From SLFH01 sp050486265 (lineage in GTDB: Bacteria > Planctomycetota > Phycisphaerae > Phycisphaerales > UBA1924), in NCBI GenBank assembly GCA_050486265.1, contig JBJHCY010000009.1:1-64000 (forward strand): 64,000 bases of DNA, written 5' to 3'. Under the pieces are notes generated by a model that worked only from the letters and a program-made list of their open reading frames with translations, was not told the DNA's origin and searched no databases. Both the position numbers and the translations under genes were made by a program. The stretch's first letter is position 1; every line of letters starts with the position of its first letter. Positions 10,201-19,937 of this stretch are shown here, piece after piece.

Positions 10201-13000
10201 TATACTGTTTCGTGGTACGGCTCGTTCTGTTTCCCCGATGACATCATCGCAGTTCTAGATTCGAACTCATCGACGATCGCGATCCACCTGGGCTTTGAGA
10301 GATCAGGAGAAGCATTGAGAATGTCGTTGCCAGCTCTCGCGATCGACCACCGGTAAGGATGATGCAGCATCGATCGATTTGGTCTAAAACCTGGATCAAT
10401 TGCCCAGCTGCGATGGAAGTCACCCGTTGGGGAAGCAAGAAGTGGAGTCAATTCGTATGGCATCGCAATCAGGCGATGAATACGATAATGCCGCTGGGTT
10501 CCGTCCGGATCACTGATACTCGCGGCACCAACAATTGAATTGTTCTGGAAAACTAAAGCATCAGCAAGTTCAGTAATATACGGCGACGATTGGGATGGCA
10601 AATCAATAACACCTGGCGCAGCGGGCATCTCAGCCGTACCGCTGCTGGGCCATTCACTGAGAGCTTGGCGGGACAACTGCACCGACGCGTGTGACTTGAG
10701 CAGTTCAAGCGCTTTGGCGTTGCCGTCTGCGAGCTCGTCTTCGGCTGTGCTCTCAAAGCTGAAATAGCTTGTGTTCGCAATCGCAAATTCGTGCGGCGAC
10801 ATGTTGTGTAGCCAGTTGGCAAGATCAGCGTGTTCTGCTGTGGGATCGCAATCCGGGTCGGAAACACACAAGAAGTATACGCTTGCGAGTGCTCGCAATC
10901 GCAAGTAGTCGTTATTTGTGTACACGCGATCTAGCCAAGGCAAATCTGCAGGCTCTGTTCCGACATGATTGTCCGGATCTGAGTATCTGTAAAATGTGTT
11001 TTGACTTGAATCACTGGCTGGGATAATGCTGCCTACAGCGTCAGATTGTCGAGACACTGTATTCGTCCAGAGTAGAAGAGGCGGAAATGCAAGTTCATCC
11101 TTGGGGCCAGTCCCACCTAGTTCAAATGGACTCATCTGATAGTGATAGCGAACCTTGTGTGTCCAGTGCGACGATGCGCCGGGATTCAGGGCCTCAATCG
11201 GGTCTGCGGCTTCGGGCGAGTAGGGCTTGTCGCTCGAATCGATTTCTAGGCACGAGTTTCCTGAGTCAAGACTTTGCAGCAGCGATGCAACAAGCGAAGA
11301 GTTTTTCCGTCGTACGCATAAATTCGGTCGATTGCGACGGCGCCATATGCATGCGCGGGATCGTAATCCGGATGAGTCGGGTACCAGCCATCGAAGACGA
11401 TAGGCGGAACAGGGCCGATCTCGGTTCGTGTGCCTTCGAAATACCTGTGCACATACACAAGGAGCCAATCGACTTGCACTCCGTTCGGCCCATTTGATAT
11501 GAGTTCGATATGACTGATTTGTCCCTTGCGGAGGCATCGCTGCATGCATCTGGTGCAATCGTCCGGATTGTCGTCGATAACAAATCGAGTTGCTTCGCAG
11601 TAGTGAATGATTGCTGAGTGTCCATGCCTGTCATCGATTCGTGTGCACAATCCAATATAGGGGATGCCAAAGCCGGGATTCTGATAGATGTTCCAGGGCG
11701 AGTGCGATACATTGTCAGGCCAATAGAGCGCTGCATCGTGATAAGATGTTGTGATGTAGTCTGGGCTCCCGCCATGCAAGTGCGATCGATCAAATGCCGT
11801 AGGGGGAATATCTTCCCTTGCTGCCGCAAAGGTGTACTTGAGGGCCCCATCGTAGAGCCAGACCTCATACTGCGTTGGGGGCTCGATCCATCCGTAGACC
11901 TGCGGATGGGGATCGCCTGGCGCGGGTCTCGCAGTGATGTCGTCAATCAGTCCCCATGTGCCGTTGTGACGCATGCGGGCCCGAAATCTTGGCGGTGCCT
12001 CATATCCGACGCGCGGATTGCCTTGTGCATCTTGGGAAAGATTGACCTGCTGAAATGGAATTGCGTGGTGCGCGTCAAGCACGAGCCATGTCGTTCGTGG
12101 GTGTGGCCCGATCAAATCTGGAAGAGCAGAGTCAATAATCAGCAACGGGTTCTCACTGGCCATCCAGCCTAATCCGGTCCATGACCACCATCGATCTTGC
12201 GCAGCGATTAGGTAGTCACTGCTCCCCCAATAGGAAAGATCATATTGAGGAGCATGAAGTAACGAATCTTGAGAGCGAGTCCGATTCAGCCTGAAAGCAG
12301 CAGATCCGAACGAAAGAGTAAGATCTGTAGTTTGAATCAGCGGCGCACCTGTGACTAAGTCAACCGTCCCGTCAAGAACGGGTCTCGTCGTTCCTTGCCA
12401 CCCGGTTGTGCTGTGATCCTCGTTTGGCGGCAGGAGCGCGACAGAGCTGCGACCGAGCGTTGGCGCTGAGGGAAGGTAGTCGCCGATTGATACTGAACCG
12501 GTCGGGTTAAATCCGGACCTAAACCCAAATGGGTGTGTGATTTCTTCGCTTCCGTCTGGCACTGTGGGATGCGATAGCCAAATGGGTGTGCCGCTGACAA
12601 CAGTACTCCCGAAATGGTAAACATGCGTCATCGCATTCCAGCAGGCCGAGATATGAGCCTTGCCCTCTGGGCTGGCCGGATCCGGGTGCCAGGAGTATGC
12701 ACCCGAGCCTTGGTCGGGCGGGAGGATATGTTGCGGCTCACCGCAGGGGAACTGTGGATCGGGCAAGGGGTCCGGCACCACGGGAGTTAGGGCGTACTCG
12801 TCGCAGTCAGGCGGGTCAGCCGCGATCGCACCTTGCTGAAAGGCGATCGCAGTCAATAGCCCCACGGCAACCGCCAAGCCGAAGGCGCACCGAATCGACA
12901 GCCGCGACGACACTCGCGGCATGACGCGGCGTTCACGAACCGCAGCACGAGCGGCCAGAGTACGAATCGGCGGGACCGTATGCAGATCTGACCTGAACAT
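4206..13000 (-). CDS. Giant secreted RHS/YD-repeat protein with variable C-terminal toxin tip (one frameshift)
   Basis: About 2,930 residues once a one-base frameshift at the A5 run (T5 on the plus strand, 11302-11306) is bridged. The ATG at 13000 has the strong site GGAGAAGG six bases upstream. A long basic leader precedes a hydrophobic core ending ..GAIAA, a Sec-type signal. YD-type repeats dominate the C-terminal half (YDRDGNQDF, YDDAGNLIFDG, YQYDAWNRLVQV, HHTYDALGRLV). A collagen-like G-D-P run follows, then the RHS boundary DGANLYAYLGTNP..SDPMGLF. The protein then has a shared ~90-residue linker ending NPLDAFA and a ~130-residue unique tail (HPRLKTTVLFHRGSG, TPHWHVIGKD). RHS cores form a shell around a C-terminal toxin in known systems. 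The toxin activity here is unidentified. The gene is divergent from the type II secretion operon, a possible export route. Confidence 0.85.
5398..5450 (-). repeat. Collagen-like Gly-Asp-Pro repeat inside the RHS gene
   Basis: The main gene encodes a short run of G-D-P triplets after EDDED. The displaced copy at 3250-3336 has a much longer G-x-P run (D, E and G in the middle position). The number of triplets differs while the flanking coding sequence is nearly identical, as expected for a length-variable coding repeat. Confidence 0.6.
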
Positions 13001-13395
13001 GAAGCACCTTCTCCGATCAAGGCGGTCGCTGAGGCTTCCGTGCCGGCGCACGCCGCACTTACGGCGCAAGGCCGCTGTGCCGTGTGCCAAGCCAGTTCTT
13101 TCCGCCAAAGACTCGTCCGATCCAGTTCCTCGTCTGCTCGTCATGCAGGCCCCGCCGCTCACCACGAGCGTCGACCCACCTGCTGGCGGTCAACCTATCG
13201 ACCCGGTTCGGACGGTGCAAGCGCTTTCAGACGATCGGCGCGGAAAAAGTTCAAGCCCGGGTCTTCCCGAGTCGTAAGTGCTGCTGAGGCAAGGACTTGC
13301 GGGATTGAAAAATGTTTCTGCCCACCAGCGGGGGTGACCCATCCGTTCAAGGTTTTCCCTAATGCTTTTGTCGGCGGTTCCCGCGCATCTGGGCA

Positions 13396-13424
13396 TTGCG
13401 TGGTGTGATCGGTGCTGGTATGTT
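13396..13424 (+). promoter_or_regulatory. Predicted sigma-70 promoter of the gsp operon
   Basis: TTGCGT and TATGTT are separated by 17 bases and lie 30 bases before the gspD start codon. The remaining intergenic interval between the RHS start and this promoter (about 13001-13395) contains no gene I can support; it should also carry the RHS promoter, which I could not place. Confidence 0.4.
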
Positions 13425-13453
13425 GCCGCCACTCCAACGGCGAGGGCGGACCT

Positions 13454-15625
13454 ATGAGCAAGCGGGGACACTTCCGGTGTAGAGCGTTTGGCGGGCGACT
13501 GTCCGCGTCGGCGGTGTTCTTCGCCGCGGGCGTTGCACTCGCTGGTCCATCGGCGATCTGTGCAGCCGCCCAGCTGGTGGACGCCCCGGCCCTTGAGGAG
13601 AGTTCCCCAGACCGCCTCCGCCTTTCGGGCCGTATCGAGGTTGCCCGCCTCGTCGATCTCGCGGCCGAGCAGACCGGAGTCCGGGTTGAGTACGACCCCG
13701 ACGCGATCCGCGGCGTCGTCACGCTCCGGGATCAGACCGGGCTCGATCCGAGCGAGCTCTGGGCGTTGAAGGCGGAGATGCTCGCGGCTAGGGGGTGGAC
13801 GACGATCCGGCGTCCTTCGGGTGTCTTTGCCGTGGTGCGGCTGCAGGAGGCCGACGCGGCTTCGCTCCCTGTCGATGGGTTCCTCGACGGGCCGACGCCG
13901 GGGTTCGTTTCGATCGTGCGTGAGGCCCGCCACCGAGACGCGGCGTTTCTGGTCGCGGCCGCTGGCGAGACCGCCAACAAGCAGAGCGGCAGCATCAAAC
14001 GCCTCGGAGACAGCGGGCTGATCGTGCTGTCCGGCCTTGCCGAGCGGGTCGCGGTCGTCGAGCGGTTGCTTGATCGGCTCGACCGGCCCGGGGAGGAGCC
14101 GAGGGCCGAGGTGGTCGGCCTGCGTCATGTGGGGCAGGCGGAGATTGTCGCGGCATTGGAAGAACTGCGGGCCAAGAGGGCGATGATCGGCGCTCCGGGC
14201 GTTCGCGGCGATCTGATCGCCCTGGCCGACGGGCGATCGGTGCTGCTGGTTGCGCCCGAGGCGGACGCACCGGCCCTGCTTGCGATGGTCGAGGCGTTGG
14301 ACCGTCCGCGGGGCGTCGCCGCGAGGCGTTACACGCCGAAGTACTTCTCGCTCAACGATGTCGCGCGGCTGATCGGCGAGGTGATCGTTCCCGACGAGCG
14401 GGGAGGGCCGGAGCTGCGCGTCGTGATCGACGATCTCACGGGCTCATTGATTGTTACGGGGACCGACGCGCATCACGCCGCGATCCGGGAACTCCTCGAG
14501 GCGCTCGACGCGACGCCCGAGGAGGCGCGTCGGGCGACACGGAGCTACCCGATCCGCGAGCGATCGGCGGCGGAGTTGGTCGGCGTGCTCGCCGGTCTGC
14601 TCGACGCCGATGTGTCGCCGGCCGGCGGATCGACGGCTCCGGCGCAGGCGGGAGATGCGGACGCCGGTGCGCCGGCCGCCGAAGCAGGGCGTGCCCGAAG
14701 AAACGCTTTCATCACGCACGACGAGCACACGAATGTCGTCATCGCCGTCGGCGAGCCTCAGGCTCTGGACCGGATCGGGGCGTTGATCCGCGAGCTCGAT
14801 GTGCGGCAGCCGCAGGTCCAGATCGAGGTTCTGATCATCAGTCTGTCTGAGAGCGACACGCTGGACCTCGGCGTGGAGATCGCCGGGCTGATCAACTCCG
14901 GCTCGGTGCGGGCGAGGCTTTCTTCGCTGTTCGGGCTGAGCTCCGGCGGGTCGACCGCGTCGCCATCGGTCGGCGACGCGACGGGGTTCACCGGCGTGGT
15001 GCTCAGCCCGGGCGAGTTTTCGGTGGTGGTGCGCGCCTTGGAGACGATCAATCAGGGGCGCACGCTGAGCATCCCGAAGATCCTGGTGAGCAACAACGAG
15101 TCGGGCTCGCTCGATTCGGTGCTGCAGCAGCCGTTTGTGAGCATCAACGCCGCCGACACCGTGGCGACGACGACCTTCGGCGGCACGCAGGACGCGGGCA
15201 CTTCTGTGCAGGTGACGCCCCGGATTTCGACGGGCGACCACCTGCTGCTGGAGTATTCGGTCTCGCTGAGTTCGTTTGTGGGGGATTCCGCCGGGCCGGA
15301 GGTGCCGCCGCCCCGCCAGCAGAACAGGATCTCGAGTGTGGTGAAGGTGCCCGACGGGTACACGGTCGCCTTGGGCGGGCTGGAACTGAAGAACGATTCG
15401 TCGGCGGAGAGCCGGCTGCCGCTGATCGGGTCGATCCCGCTGCTCGGCGACCTTGGCAAGCGTCGCTCCCGGAGCGGTTCGACGCAGCGGTTCTATGTTT
15501 TCATCCGGCCGATGGTGCTCCGCCACGAGGGCTTTGAGGATCTGAAGTACCTCGGCGAGATCGAGTCGGCGAGCTTCGCGGCGCCGGAGGGGTGGCCGTC
15601 GGTCGCCCCGAGGGTGATCCGATGA
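13454..15625 (+). CDS. gspD: Type II secretion system secretin GspD
   Basis: Outer-membrane secretin that forms the exit pore for folded periplasmic proteins. 723 residues from the ATG at MSKRGHF, preferred over an upstream ATG because a purine-rich GGCGGA site precedes it. Residues 1-40 are a signal peptide. An N0/STN-like domain follows (IEVARLVDLAAEQTG), then ring-building repeats (VVGLRHVGQAEIVAALEEL; PKYFSLNDVARLIGEV; YPIRERSAAELVGVLAGLL). The C-terminal secretin domain has the hallmarks LSIPKILVSNNESG, VQVTPRIS, SVVKVPDGYTVALGGL and PLIGSIPLLGDLGKRR. First gene of a twelve-gene operon; its stop overlaps the gspE start (ATGA). Confidence 0.93.
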   Translation: MSKRGHFRCRAFGGRLSASAVFFAAGVALAGPSAICAAAQLVDAPALEESSPDRLRLSGRIEVARLVDLAAEQTGVRVEYDPDAIRGVVTLRDQTGLDPSELWALKAEMLAARGWTTIRRPSGVFAVVRLQEADAASLPVDGFLDGPTPGFVSIVREARHRDAAFLVAAAGETANKQSGSIKRLGDSGLIVLSGLAERVAVVERLLDRLDRPGEEPRAEVVGLRHVGQAEIVAALEELRAKRAMIGAPGVRGDLIALADGRSVLLVAPEADAPALLAMVEALDRPRGVAARRYTPKYFSLNDVARLIGEVIVPDERGGPELRVVIDDLTGSLIVTGTDAHHAAIRELLEALDATPEEARRATRSYPIRERSAAELVGVLAGLLDADVSPAGGSTAPAQAGDADAGAPAAEAGRARRNAFITHDEHTNVVIAVGEPQALDRIGALIRELDVRQPQVQIEVLIISLSESDTLDLGVEIAGLINSGSVRARLSSLFGLSSGGSTASPSVGDATGFTGVVLSPGEFSVVVRALETINQGRTLSIPKILVSNNESGSLDSVLQQPFVSINAADTVATTTFGGTQDAGTSVQVTPRISTGDHLLLEYSVSLSSFVGDSAGPEVPPPRQQNRISSVVKVPDGYTVALGGLELKNDSSAESRLPLIGSIPLLGDLGKRRSRSGSTQRFYVFIRPMVLRHEGFEDLKYLGEIESASFAAPEGWPSVAPRVIR

Positions 15626-17208
15626 GCACCGCTCCGGCAGAACCGGCCCAGACCGCCGACGGCCCGGCCGGAGCCGCGATGGCTCTGGAGGTCTGCCCGG
15701 ACGCGGCCGCATTCTTCTTTTCGTTGGTGTCGCGCGACTTCGCCCGGGCGCACCTGATCGCGCCGCTCCGGGAAGAACCCGACGCCTTCGTGCTCGCGGC
15801 AAGCGAGCAGACCGACCCGATCGCGGTGCACAACACCCGCGTGCGTCTCGGCCGACCTGTCCGTACCACAACCGCCGACGGTGCGTGGATCGCCGCGGAG
15901 ATCGATCGTGCGGCGTCGGACCGGCAGGCGGGCGAGGGCGCGTTCGCGCCGGACGCCGCTGCCGCCACGGATCCCGGCGACGCCGAAGACCTCGAACGGC
16001 TGCTCGCAGAGGCCGAGCGAGACCTGCTCTCGACCTCCGGCAAGGCGCCGGTCGTCCGGCTTGTCGATCGTCTCCTTTTCGAGTCCCTCCGGCGGGGGGC
16101 GAGCGATCTGCATGTGCAGCCGCTGGCGGACCGGGCGCTGGTGCGTTACCGCGTCGACGGCGTGCTGCTCACCTCCGCCGAGCTGCGCCCATCCCTGGCG
16201 TCGGCGGTGGTCTCGCGCATCAAGGTCATGGGCCGGATGGACATCGCCGAGAAGCGGATCCCTCAGGACGGGCGATCGGCCGTCACAGTCGGCGATCGAT
16301 CGATCGACCTCCGCATCAGCACGCTGCCGACGAGCTACGGCGAGCGAGCCGTGATCCGCCTCTTAGACAACGAGGGCGGCAAGGCGCTGACGACCTTCGA
16401 GGCGATCGGCATGCCGGACGGGATCCGGTCGCGGTATCTGGAGCGGGCGGCCCGTTCCAGCGGGATTGTGCTCGTCACCGGCCCGACGGGCTCGGGCAAA
16501 ACCACCACGCTCTACACCACGCTCCGATGGATCGCCTCGCGCGGCGGATCGGGCGCCGCGTCCGGCGGCGTCAATGTCATGACCATCGAAGACCCGATCG
16601 AGTACGAGCTCTCGACGGCGGGTGTCGCCATCAGCCAGGCGCAGGTGAACACGCGCAAGGGCGTCACCTTCGCCGGCGGCCTGCGCCACATCCTCCGCCA
16701 GGACCCCGATGTGATCATGGTCGGTGAGATCCGTGACGCCGAGACCGCGCGGATCGCGATCCAGGCGAGCCTCACCGGGCACCTCGTGTTCAGCACGCTG
16801 CACACCAACGACGCCGCCAGCGCCGTGACCCGGCTGGTCGACCTGGGCGTCGAGCCGTATCTTGTCAGCGCCTCGCTCTCGGCGGTGCTCGCCCAGCGGC
16901 TGGTCCGCCGGAGGCACGACGCGTGCGAAGGGGAGGGCTGCGGAACCTGCCTTGAGTCCGGATTCCTCGGCCGGATCGGTGTGTTTGAGCTCCTGCCGAT
17001 CGACGAGCCGATCCGTTCGCTCATCACCACCGGCGCCGACGCGGCCCGGATCCGGTCGTGCGCGATCGAACGCGGGATGCGGCCGCTGCGGGACGAGGGC
17101 GACCGGCTCGCGCGTGAGGGCCTGACCACCCCCGCCGAGGTCGCCCGTGTCACGCTCGGCGCGCTCGACGAGGAACACGCAAGTCCCGACGCCGGAGGGC
17201 CCGCCTGA
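15622..17208 (+). CDS. gspE: Type II secretion ATPase GspE
   Basis: Cytoplasmic hexameric ATPase that drives pseudopilus assembly. 528 residues from the ATGA-overlapping start. The Walker A motif GPTGSGKTT is near residue 288, followed by the aspartate box MTIEDPIEYEL. Walker B is DPDVIMVGEIRDAETA, followed by the histidine box LVFSTLHTNDAASAVTRL. The zinc-binding segment is reduced: only C-x4-C-x2-C (CEGEGCGTC) is seen instead of the two CxxC pairs of proteobacterial GspE. The N-terminal ~120 residues are divergent and may form a GspL-docking domain. Coupled to gspF by a TGATG overlap. Confidence 0.93.
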   Translation: MSTAPAEPAQTADGPAGAAMALEVCPDAAAFFFSLVSRDFARAHLIAPLREEPDAFVLAASEQTDPIAVHNTRVRLGRPVRTTTADGAWIAAEIDRAASDRQAGEGAFAPDAAAATDPGDAEDLERLLAEAERDLLSTSGKAPVVRLVDRLLFESLRRGASDLHVQPLADRALVRYRVDGVLLTSAELRPSLASAVVSRIKVMGRMDIAEKRIPQDGRSAVTVGDRSIDLRISTLPTSYGERAVIRLLDNEGGKALTTFEAIGMPDGIRSRYLERAARSSGIVLVTGPTGSGKTTTLYTTLRWIASRGGSGAASGGVNVMTIEDPIEYELSTAGVAISQAQVNTRKGVTFAGGLRHILRQDPDVIMVGEIRDAETARIAIQASLTGHLVFSTLHTNDAASAVTRLVDLGVEPYLVSASLSAVLAQRLVRRRHDACEGEGCGTCLESGFLGRIGVFELLPIDEPIRSLITTGADAARIRSCAIERGMRPLRDEGDRLAREGLTTPAEVARVTLGALDEEHASPDAGGPA

Positions 17209-18485
17209 TGCTCTGGCGCTACACGGCCATCGCGGCGGGCGAGGCTGGCGGGGGCGGCGGGGGCGGCGGGGCGCCGGCCAGGGGCGAGATCGCCGCCGAC
17301 AGCGCCGCCGATGTCCGCGCCGCCCTGCGTCGCGCCGGGCTGATCGCGGTGCGGGTCCGGCGAGTGCGTTCGGGGGGCGCGGGGTGGGCGGGGGGAACGG
17401 GGGGATCATGGCCGGGGCGTACGGCGCTGTTGCGTCACCTCCGCGGGCGTCGGTCGCACATCAAGGCCGACCTGTTCGACGCGCTGGCCACGATGCACGG
17501 CGCGGGGATCCCGCTCGCCGAGGCGCTGCGCACCATCGCCGGCGGTTCCGGCTCGCGGCCGGACCGATCGCGCGCGATGGTCGCTGTGCTGCACGCCGAG
17601 CTGACCGGCGGGCGTTCGCTCGCCGACTCGATGCGTTCGATGCCGTCGTGGTTCGACGCCGCCGAAGCCGCGATGATGGACGCGGCCGAGCGATCCGGAG
17701 AGGTCAACGCCGTGCTCAAAGCGCTGCGTGACCGCCGGCGTCGCCAGGGCGAACTCGGGCAGAAGATCGCCGGGGCCCTGGCGTACCCGTCGCTGGTGTT
17801 TGTCGCGGGCGTGCTGGTGGCGGTCTTCCTGAGCACGCGGACGCTCCCGGAGCTCACGCGGACGCTCTCTGAGGCCGGTGTCGGCGTTCCGGCGCTGACT
17901 GAAGTTGTGATGCGGGCGGGGGCGGGCGTCGCCTCGTGGTTCTGGCTGGCGCCGCCGCTGGCGATCGGCGCCGTGCTGGGTGCGATGGTCCTTCGCAGGG
18001 TGTCGCGGGCCACGGGGATCGCCCCGCCTTCGGTTCCTTCGCCCCGCGTCTGCCGCACGGCGTTGCTCGGCGACGCGATGCTCGGGCTCGCCGAGCTCCT
18101 GCGGACCGGGGTGCCGATGGTCGACGCGTTGCGTCTGACGGCCCCGACGCTGCACGGCCCGTGGTCGGGCGTGCTCCGGTCGAGGCTGCTCGAGACCGCC
18201 GACAGGGTCGAACGGGGCGAGAGCGTCAGCGGCGCCGTCGCCGACGATCCGCGATGGTTCAACGCCGAGACAGCACGGCTGCTGCACATCGGCGAGACCA
18301 GCGGCGAGCTGCACCGTGTGCTCGAAGACATCGGCGAGCGGCTCCGGCGTTCGGCCCGCCGTTCGGTCGACCGCATCGCCGGCACGCTCGAACCGGTCGC
18401 GATCCTGCTGCTGTCGGTCTTCGTCGGGCTTGTGGTCTTCGCCGCGGTGCTCCCGCTCACGCGGCTTCAGGAGGCGCTGGGATGA
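17208..18485 (+). CDS. gspF: Type II secretion inner-membrane platform protein GspF
   Basis: 425 residues with two T2SSF domains: the first around KADLFDALATMHGAGIPLAEAL, the second around ALLGDAMLGLAELLRTGVPMVDAL. Three membrane spans are visible (SLVFVAGVLVAVFL; WFWLAPPLAIGAVLG; EPVAILLLSVFVGLVVFAAVL), the usual GspF topology. It anchors the assembly ATPase to the membrane. The N-terminus carries a run of glycines (residues 14-21) encoded by a GGC/GGG tract, which could be prone to slippage. The start codon overlaps the gspE stop by one base and the stop overlaps gspG. Confidence 0.92.
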   Translation: MLWRYTAIAAGEAGGGGGGGGAPARGEIAADSAADVRAALRRAGLIAVRVRRVRSGGAGWAGGTGGSWPGRTALLRHLRGRRSHIKADLFDALATMHGAGIPLAEALRTIAGGSGSRPDRSRAMVAVLHAELTGGRSLADSMRSMPSWFDAAEAAMMDAAERSGEVNAVLKALRDRRRRQGELGQKIAGALAYPSLVFVAGVLVAVFLSTRTLPELTRTLSEAGVGVPALTEVVMRAGAGVASWFWLAPPLAIGAVLGAMVLRRVSRATGIAPPSVPSPRVCRTALLGDAMLGLAELLRTGVPMVDALRLTAPTLHGPWSGVLRSRLLETADRVERGESVSGAVADDPRWFNAETARLLHIGETSGELHRVLEDIGERLRRSARRSVDRIAGTLEPVAILLLSVFVGLVVFAAVLPLTRLQEALG

Positions 18486-18988
18486 ACAAGTCATATATTC
18501 AAACAACCCGCCAACTCGCGATCCACCAAAGCACGACGCCGACGCGTCGCGCCGTGCCGCGACGATCGAGGCGCGCGATGACGCTCGTCGAGGTGCTCGC
18601 CGTCGTCGTGATCCTCGGCCTCCTGGCCGGCACGCTCGCGGTCGGGTTCAGCGGCTCGTTCTCCCGCGGCAAGCAGGAACTGGCCAAGACGCAGATCGGC
18701 ATGATCGCCGGCAAGATCGAGGCCTACCGCATCGAACACAACGCGTGGCCCGACGCCGCCGTCGGCCTCGACGCCCTCTCCGACGGCTACGCCTCACCCG
18801 CGGCCCCGTACTACCTCCGCCCCGATCAACTCCTCGACCCGTGGAACAACCCGTACTTCCTCGTCATCCCCGGCCCCGACGGTCACCCCTACGAGATCGT
18901 CACCTACGGGGCCGACGCCATGCCCGGCGGCGAGGGCGAGAACGCCGACATTAGCTCGACAGACCTCCGAAGCCTCCGCAACCGATGA
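18482..18988 (+). CDS. gspG: Major pseudopilin GspG
   Basis: 168 residues. A long basic leader of about 32 residues ends RRSRRA before MTLVEVLAVVVILGLLAGTL, the type III signal that prepilin peptidase cleaves; the conserved glutamate at +5 is present. The residue before the cleavage point is Ala rather than the usual Gly. The C-terminal part has the GspG calcium-site pattern (LLDPWNNPYFLVIPG, then YEIVTYGADAMPGGEGENADI). It forms the body of the pseudopilus that pushes substrates through GspD. ATGA overlaps on both sides couple it to gspF and gspH. Confidence 0.93.
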   Translation: MNKSYIQTTRQLAIHQSTTPTRRAVPRRSRRAMTLVEVLAVVVILGLLAGTLAVGFSGSFSRGKQELAKTQIGMIAGKIEAYRIEHNAWPDAAVGLDALSDGYASPAAPYYLRPDQLLDPWNNPYFLVIPGPDGHPYEIVTYGADAMPGGEGENADISSTDLRSLRNR

Positions 18989-19449
18989 CTAGCGGCCTCC
19001 GCCAACTCCGCGCCTTCACGCTCGTCGAGACCGTCGCGGCGACGGTCCTGCTGGCGCTCGCCGCGGCCGTGATGCTGCCGATGCTCGCCGGCGCGGGCGA
19101 CGAGGCCAGACTCCGATCCGCCGAGGCGTCGGTGATCGGGGCCGACCGCGCGGCTCGATCCATGGCTTCTGCGGCAGGGGCTGTCGTGCTGCGGATCGAG
19201 AGCCGCGAACACCGCATCGCGATCGTCAGCGGGCACGGCGAGCCGCTCGCCTCGCGTCCGCTTCCTTCAGGGAGCCAGGTTCGAATCATCGAGCCAGGCG
19301 GCCGACCGCTGCACGCGTTGCTCTACGACACCCGAAGTCGCACAACCGACCACCGCGTCGAACTCGCAACGAACAACGCCGTCGTCGCGTGGACCGTCAG
19401 CGGTGAGACGGGCTGGCGGTCGGGCAGGGTGCTGGAGGACGCCCGATGA
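18985..19449 (+). CDS. gspH: Minor pseudopilin, GspH-like
   Basis: 154 residues with a short leader and prepilin cleavage region LRAFTLVETVAATVLLALAAAVMLPML; Glu+5 is present and the -1 residue is again Ala instead of Gly. The rest is a compact, mostly beta C-terminal domain (HRIAIVSGHGEPLASR, LLYDTRSRTTDHRVEL), as in GspH. The assignment rests on position between gspG and gspI plus the prepilin motif. Sequence alone would only say minor pseudopilin. Confidence 0.7.
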   Translation: MTSGLRQLRAFTLVETVAATVLLALAAAVMLPMLAGAGDEARLRSAEASVIGADRAARSMASAAGAVVLRIESREHRIAIVSGHGEPLASRPLPSGSQVRIIEPGGRPLHALLYDTRSRTTDHRVELATNNAVVAWTVSGETGWRSGRVLEDAR

Positions 19450-19937
19450 CGCGGCTCGCCTTGCACACCAATCCATGCAGCCGGCGCGGGCTCACGCTCA
19501 TTGAAGTTCTCGCGGCGCTGGCGATCCTCTCGCTGGTTGCCGCCATGCTCCTGCCGCTGGTCAGGTCGTCGCAGGTCGGCCATGATGCGCACCGACAATC
19601 AGCCCCGGCCGCAGAGCCGAGCACGATGCGCCTGGACGATCTTCTCGACGCCTTGCTCCGCGACCCCGATGCGTTCGGGCTGCCCGCATCACCGCACGCG
19701 TGGCCGACAGGGCCGACCGAGCTCATCGTTCCCGAAGGGATCCGAAAACAGCACGCCGTCACGGGCGCCCCGGAGATGCATCTGCAGATCGTTGATGACC
19801 CGCACAACACCACGCACGGCGTGTCCGCCTGGCTGCTCCTGACCTGCGAAGGCCGGACCGCGTGCCGATGGCTCAGGCTGCCCGACCCGCCCGAGCCGAG
19901 GTCTGAACGCCGCAGGCGGGCGGGAGCGGGCCGATGA
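19446..19937 (+). CDS. gspI: Minor pseudopilin, GspI-like
   Basis: 163 residues with a canonical prepilin signal: SRRG then LTLIEVLAALAILSLVAAMLLPLV, with Gly at -1 and Glu at +5. The soluble part is divergent. Gene order (H-I-J-K) and overlapping ATGA junctions support GspI, a component of the pseudopilus tip complex. Length is greater than the ~120-130 residues usual in proteobacteria. Confidence 0.7.
   Translation: MTRLALHTNPCSRRGLTLIEVLAALAILSLVAAMLLPLVRSSQVGHDAHRQSAPAAEPSTMRLDDLLDALLRDPDAFGLPASPHAWPTGPTELIVPEGIRKQHAVTGAPEMHLQIVDDPHNTTHGVSAWLLLTCEGRTACRWLRLPDPPEPRSERRRRAGAGR

Noticed and set aside
11290..11320. Programmed -1 frameshift in the RHS gene
   Set aside because: The run is only A5 and lacks an X XXY YYZ heptamer or a clear downstream pairing, so a simple indel is preferred.
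13001..13453. Small genes in the RHS-gsp intergenic space
   Set aside because: Frames of 70-120 codons exist on the plus strand, but none has a ribosome site or recognisable sequence.
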